From CAYPFY01 sp964410105 (GTDB lineage: Bacteria; Bacteroidota; Ignavibacteria; UBA10030; SZUA-254), in contig CAYPFY010000001.1 of NCBI GenBank assembly GCA_964410105.1, positions 1 through 64,000 on the forward strand: a DNA stretch of 64,000 nt. Direction: 5' to 3'. Below are positions 62,295 to 64,000 of this stretch, piece by piece (position 1 is the first letter of the stretch; each line of letters opens with the position of its first letter). A program made the translations under genes and the position numbers. The notes beneath the pieces were generated by a model. It ran no database searches. It saw only the letters and a program-made list of their open reading frames with translations, and had not been told where the DNA came from.

Positions 62295-63452
62295 TCAGTA
62301 TTCCACCTGCGTGACCCCCAGCGTCCTCCAGGAAAAGGCGGGATATGTATTCCGAACGACTTTTACCATCGAAATAAAATCTGCGGGAAGGAGTTTCTCG
62401 CGTCCTTCGATGCTTACTCTCACGAGGTGCTCCGCCCTGTCGAATTCCGGGTCTGCCGCCACAATCTTTCCCCGTCTGAAAAGCGCGCTGAACCCTCCCG
62501 GAGCCATGTTCAGGAGGGTTTCGAGCGGACTTCCATCTGCCCTGTAGACCAGTAAATCTGCCGGTGCTCCCGGCTTGACTGTTCCTCTCTCCATGTCAAG
62601 CATCGCTGCCGGGATCGATGTTACCATGGCAAACAGTTTTTCCGGGCTCAACCGTTTGAGTTTTCGGGCTTTCCTCATTTCTGATAACAAGGTTCCACCC
62701 GAGCTGATTGAGGAATCGGTTCCGAGAGCCACGCGGAGGTTGTCGATCGGGGAGATGCCGCCATAGAGGTAGGCACCTGAACCGGGACACCATATCAACC
62801 CTCGACCATTGGTCTTAAGCAGGTTTATATCATCCTGTGTCAACCCGAATCCGTGAACCACAATGGTCCGGTCGGTGAGGCCGCCAAGATCGCGAAGTTG
62901 CGTCATCTCGGTACTCGCCAGAGTGTCAGTCCCTTCGGCGAGGTGAATCATAACGGGTTTTTTTGATTTTTTCGAAAGCTTTTTCCTCAAATCCCGGTCA
63001 AGGGCGAGCGAATGGATCCATTGAAATTCTTTGAATACTTCTACGGGATAATTCGCATAAAAATGACGGAAATAGGCGTCATGATGGACAACGGTGGTGA
63101 CCCCTGAAAGGATATTCTTGTAGGCACCCCAGAGGAGGCGGGTCTTGAGGGGAACCGTTAAAACCTGGTCGATGACCTCGCGGCATCGGCTTCTGACATC
63201 ATGTGTCCATTCAACATAGTTAGTGTAAGGCGGTGAGCCCATTGCAGGAAAGAGATCGAACTGAAGGTGAGCATGAGCATTGATCAGGCCAGGAAGGACA
63301 ACGAAGCCTTCGAGATTCATAGACCGGACCCCCCTGGGGGAAGAGATTTTTGGGGCGACTGACTCTATCCGCCCTCCCGTTACGTCGAGATCTCGGGTTA
63401 CGAACGTCCCGTCTTCATGGATCAGGGCGTTCCTGAGGATGAACCGGCTCAA
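62295..63452 (-). CDS. Amidohydrolase family enzyme, possibly a nucleobase/nucleoside deaminase
   Basis: 385 residues. The metal-dependent hydrolase core is present: the HAHLQFDL motif near residue 60 (HxH ligands), HLAEG and IVVHGFG (downstream His), and LGTDSSISS (Asp). This combination fits the SSN/MTA-deaminase branch of the superfamily, which acts on purine-like substrates. The nearby nucleoside operon supports but does not prove that, and true substrate is unknown. It is separate from cdd by 85 bases and coupled by a four-base overlap to the methyltransferase upstream. Confidence 0.8.
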   Translation of the reverse strand: MSRFILRNALIHEDGTFVTRDLDVTGGRIESVAPKISSPRGVRSMNLEGFVVLPGLINAHAHLQFDLFPAMGSPPYTNYVEWTHDVRSRCREVIDQVLTVPLKTRLLWGAYKNILSGVTTVVHHDAYFRHFYANYPVEVFKEFQWIHSLALDRDLRKKLSKKSKKPVMIHLAEGTDTLASTEMTQLRDLGGLTDRTIVVHGFGLTQDDINLLKTNGRGLIWCPGSGAYLYGGISPIDNLRVALGTDSSISSGGTLLSEMRKARKLKRLSPEKLFAMVTSIPAAMLDMERGTVKPGAPADLLVYRADGSPLETLLNMAPGGFSALFRRGKIVAADPEFDRAEHLVRVSIEGREKLLPADFISMVKVVRNTYPAFSWRTLGVTQVEY

Positions 63453-64000
63453 ATCTTCCGAAGGATAAATGTGAGGAGGAGAGGCGTGCCCATGCTCCGG
63501 CGGTATTCTTGCTTCTTTCCGAATGTCTCGAAGACGTGCTCCACGGCGGGTCCGATTGGGGGCTCGTCTGAAAACTCCACCATGAATCCGTTCCGGCTGA
63601 ACGCGCTGCGGTATTCTTCCGGAGAGTGCCGATAATGTTGGATTTCCAGTGACTTTCCCGCTATCCCCGGGAGGGCAAAAGTCCGCTTCCAGTCGGAACG
63701 CTGCGGGTGGAGATCGGCTATAAAAACTCTACCGCCCTGCCTGAGGGTCCTCGACATCTCCAGGATTCCCTGGTCAAGCTGCGGGAGATAGCCGAGGACA
63801 AGCACGCAGATCCCTAGGTCGAACACCGATGTCCTGAAAGGCAGTGACTCGAGGCGGGCATTGATGAGAAGATCGTGTCGTTTGGTCCGGCGCGACGCGG
63901 CCTGTTTCAGCATCTTTGGCGAAATATCGACTCCCATCGAGAATTCTGCGCCGGAGCAGACATCGGCGTACCTGCCGGTCCCGCAGCCGAAATCGGCCAC
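63449..64000 (-). CDS. SAM-dependent methyltransferase, 5' end outside the window
   Basis: Partial: 183 residues visible, the protein continuing past the window edge. The class I SAM-binding glycine motif DFGCGTGRYADV is at the very start, followed by VDISPKML, the FDLGICVLVLGYLPQL motif and LRQGGRVFIADLHP. This is the UbiE/Methyltransf_11 pattern. Substrate unknown. Its stop overlaps the amidohydrolase start (ATGA). Confidence 0.85.
   Translation of the reverse strand: MADFGCGTGRYADVCSGAEFSMGVDISPKMLKQAASRRTKRHDLLINARLESLPFRTSVFDLGICVLVLGYLPQLDQGILEMSRTLRQGGRVFIADLHPQRSDWKRTFALPGIAGKSLEIQHYRHSPEEYRSAFSRNGFMVEFSDEPPIGPAVEHVFETFGKKQEYRRSMGTPLLLTFILRKI

Overview
The window (64 kb, GC-rich, essentially all chromosomal core genes) looks like a bacterium of the Bacteroidota/Chlorobiota/Ignavibacteria (FCB) side of the tree, most like an Ignavibacteria-type lineage. 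The pointers are a giant secreted protein ending in a type IX secretion sorting domain (motif YQNYPNPFNPTTTI), a BshC-type bacillithiol enzyme, RNase Y, and the gene order thrS-infC-rpmI-rplT-pheS-pheT-zapA-RNA-rny. Unlike classical Bacteroidia, many genes have clear Shine-Dalgarno sequences, and I can read seven well-placed sigma70-type promoters (TTGnnn, 17 bp, TAnnnT), plus some weaker ones. The exact phylum is an inference. I see no CRISPR array, transposase, integrase or plasmid/phage gene.

Layout. 1-7,660: tRNA-Val, then a translation operon (thrS, infC with a probable ATC start, rpmI, rplT, pheS, pheT), two division-associated coiled-coil genes (zapB-like, zapA) and a structured non-coding RNA that I interpret as 6S RNA. 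7,707-17,325: tightly overlapping housekeeping genes (rny, coaE, nadB, purF, pgsA, ftsY, dipeptide epimerase, mutL). 17,543-18,718: a stand-alone aminotransferase with different codon choice, possibly acquired. 18,922-29,924: envelope/secreted proteins (a 1,744-residue Ig-repeat protein with T9SS tail, a BNR/VPS10-type propeller protein, a small unknown protein, a DUF885-like protease, a secreted unknown). 30,135-34,692: acyl-CoA mutase large subunit, a prenyl-phosphate phosphoribosyltransferase-like UbiA protein, a DUF362 protein and an EamA transporter. 34,693-35,568: sparse, lower-GC spacer with one small reverse-strand gene and repeat-like debris. 35,569-40,669: acylphosphatase, ispF, DedA, PAP2, lnt, threonine aldolase and thioesterase. 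40,783-49,229: rimP-nusA-infB-rbfA-ribF-rpsO-pnp, with no truB between rbfA and ribF. 49,312-56,009: bshC divergent from a Rieske/cytochrome b operon ending in an octaheme cytochrome c. 56,011-62,209 (reverse): a nucleoside uptake and salvage operon (cdd, tdk, BMP lipoprotein, ABC ATPase, two permeases, purine nucleoside phosphorylase). 62,295-64,000 (reverse): amidohydrolase and a methyltransferase cut by the window edge.

How it fits together. The first and fifth blocks build the translation and RNA-processing machinery and contain several leader-type control sites. The Rieske/b/octaheme operon is the most distinctive system: a b6-type split quinol oxidoreductase whose electron acceptor appears to be one membrane-anchored protein with a three-heme head, five tandem cytochrome c modules and a long coiled-coil stalk. 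The reverse-strand nucleoside operon imports nucleosides through a BMP-type ABC transporter, then deaminates, phosphorylates or phosphorolyses them.
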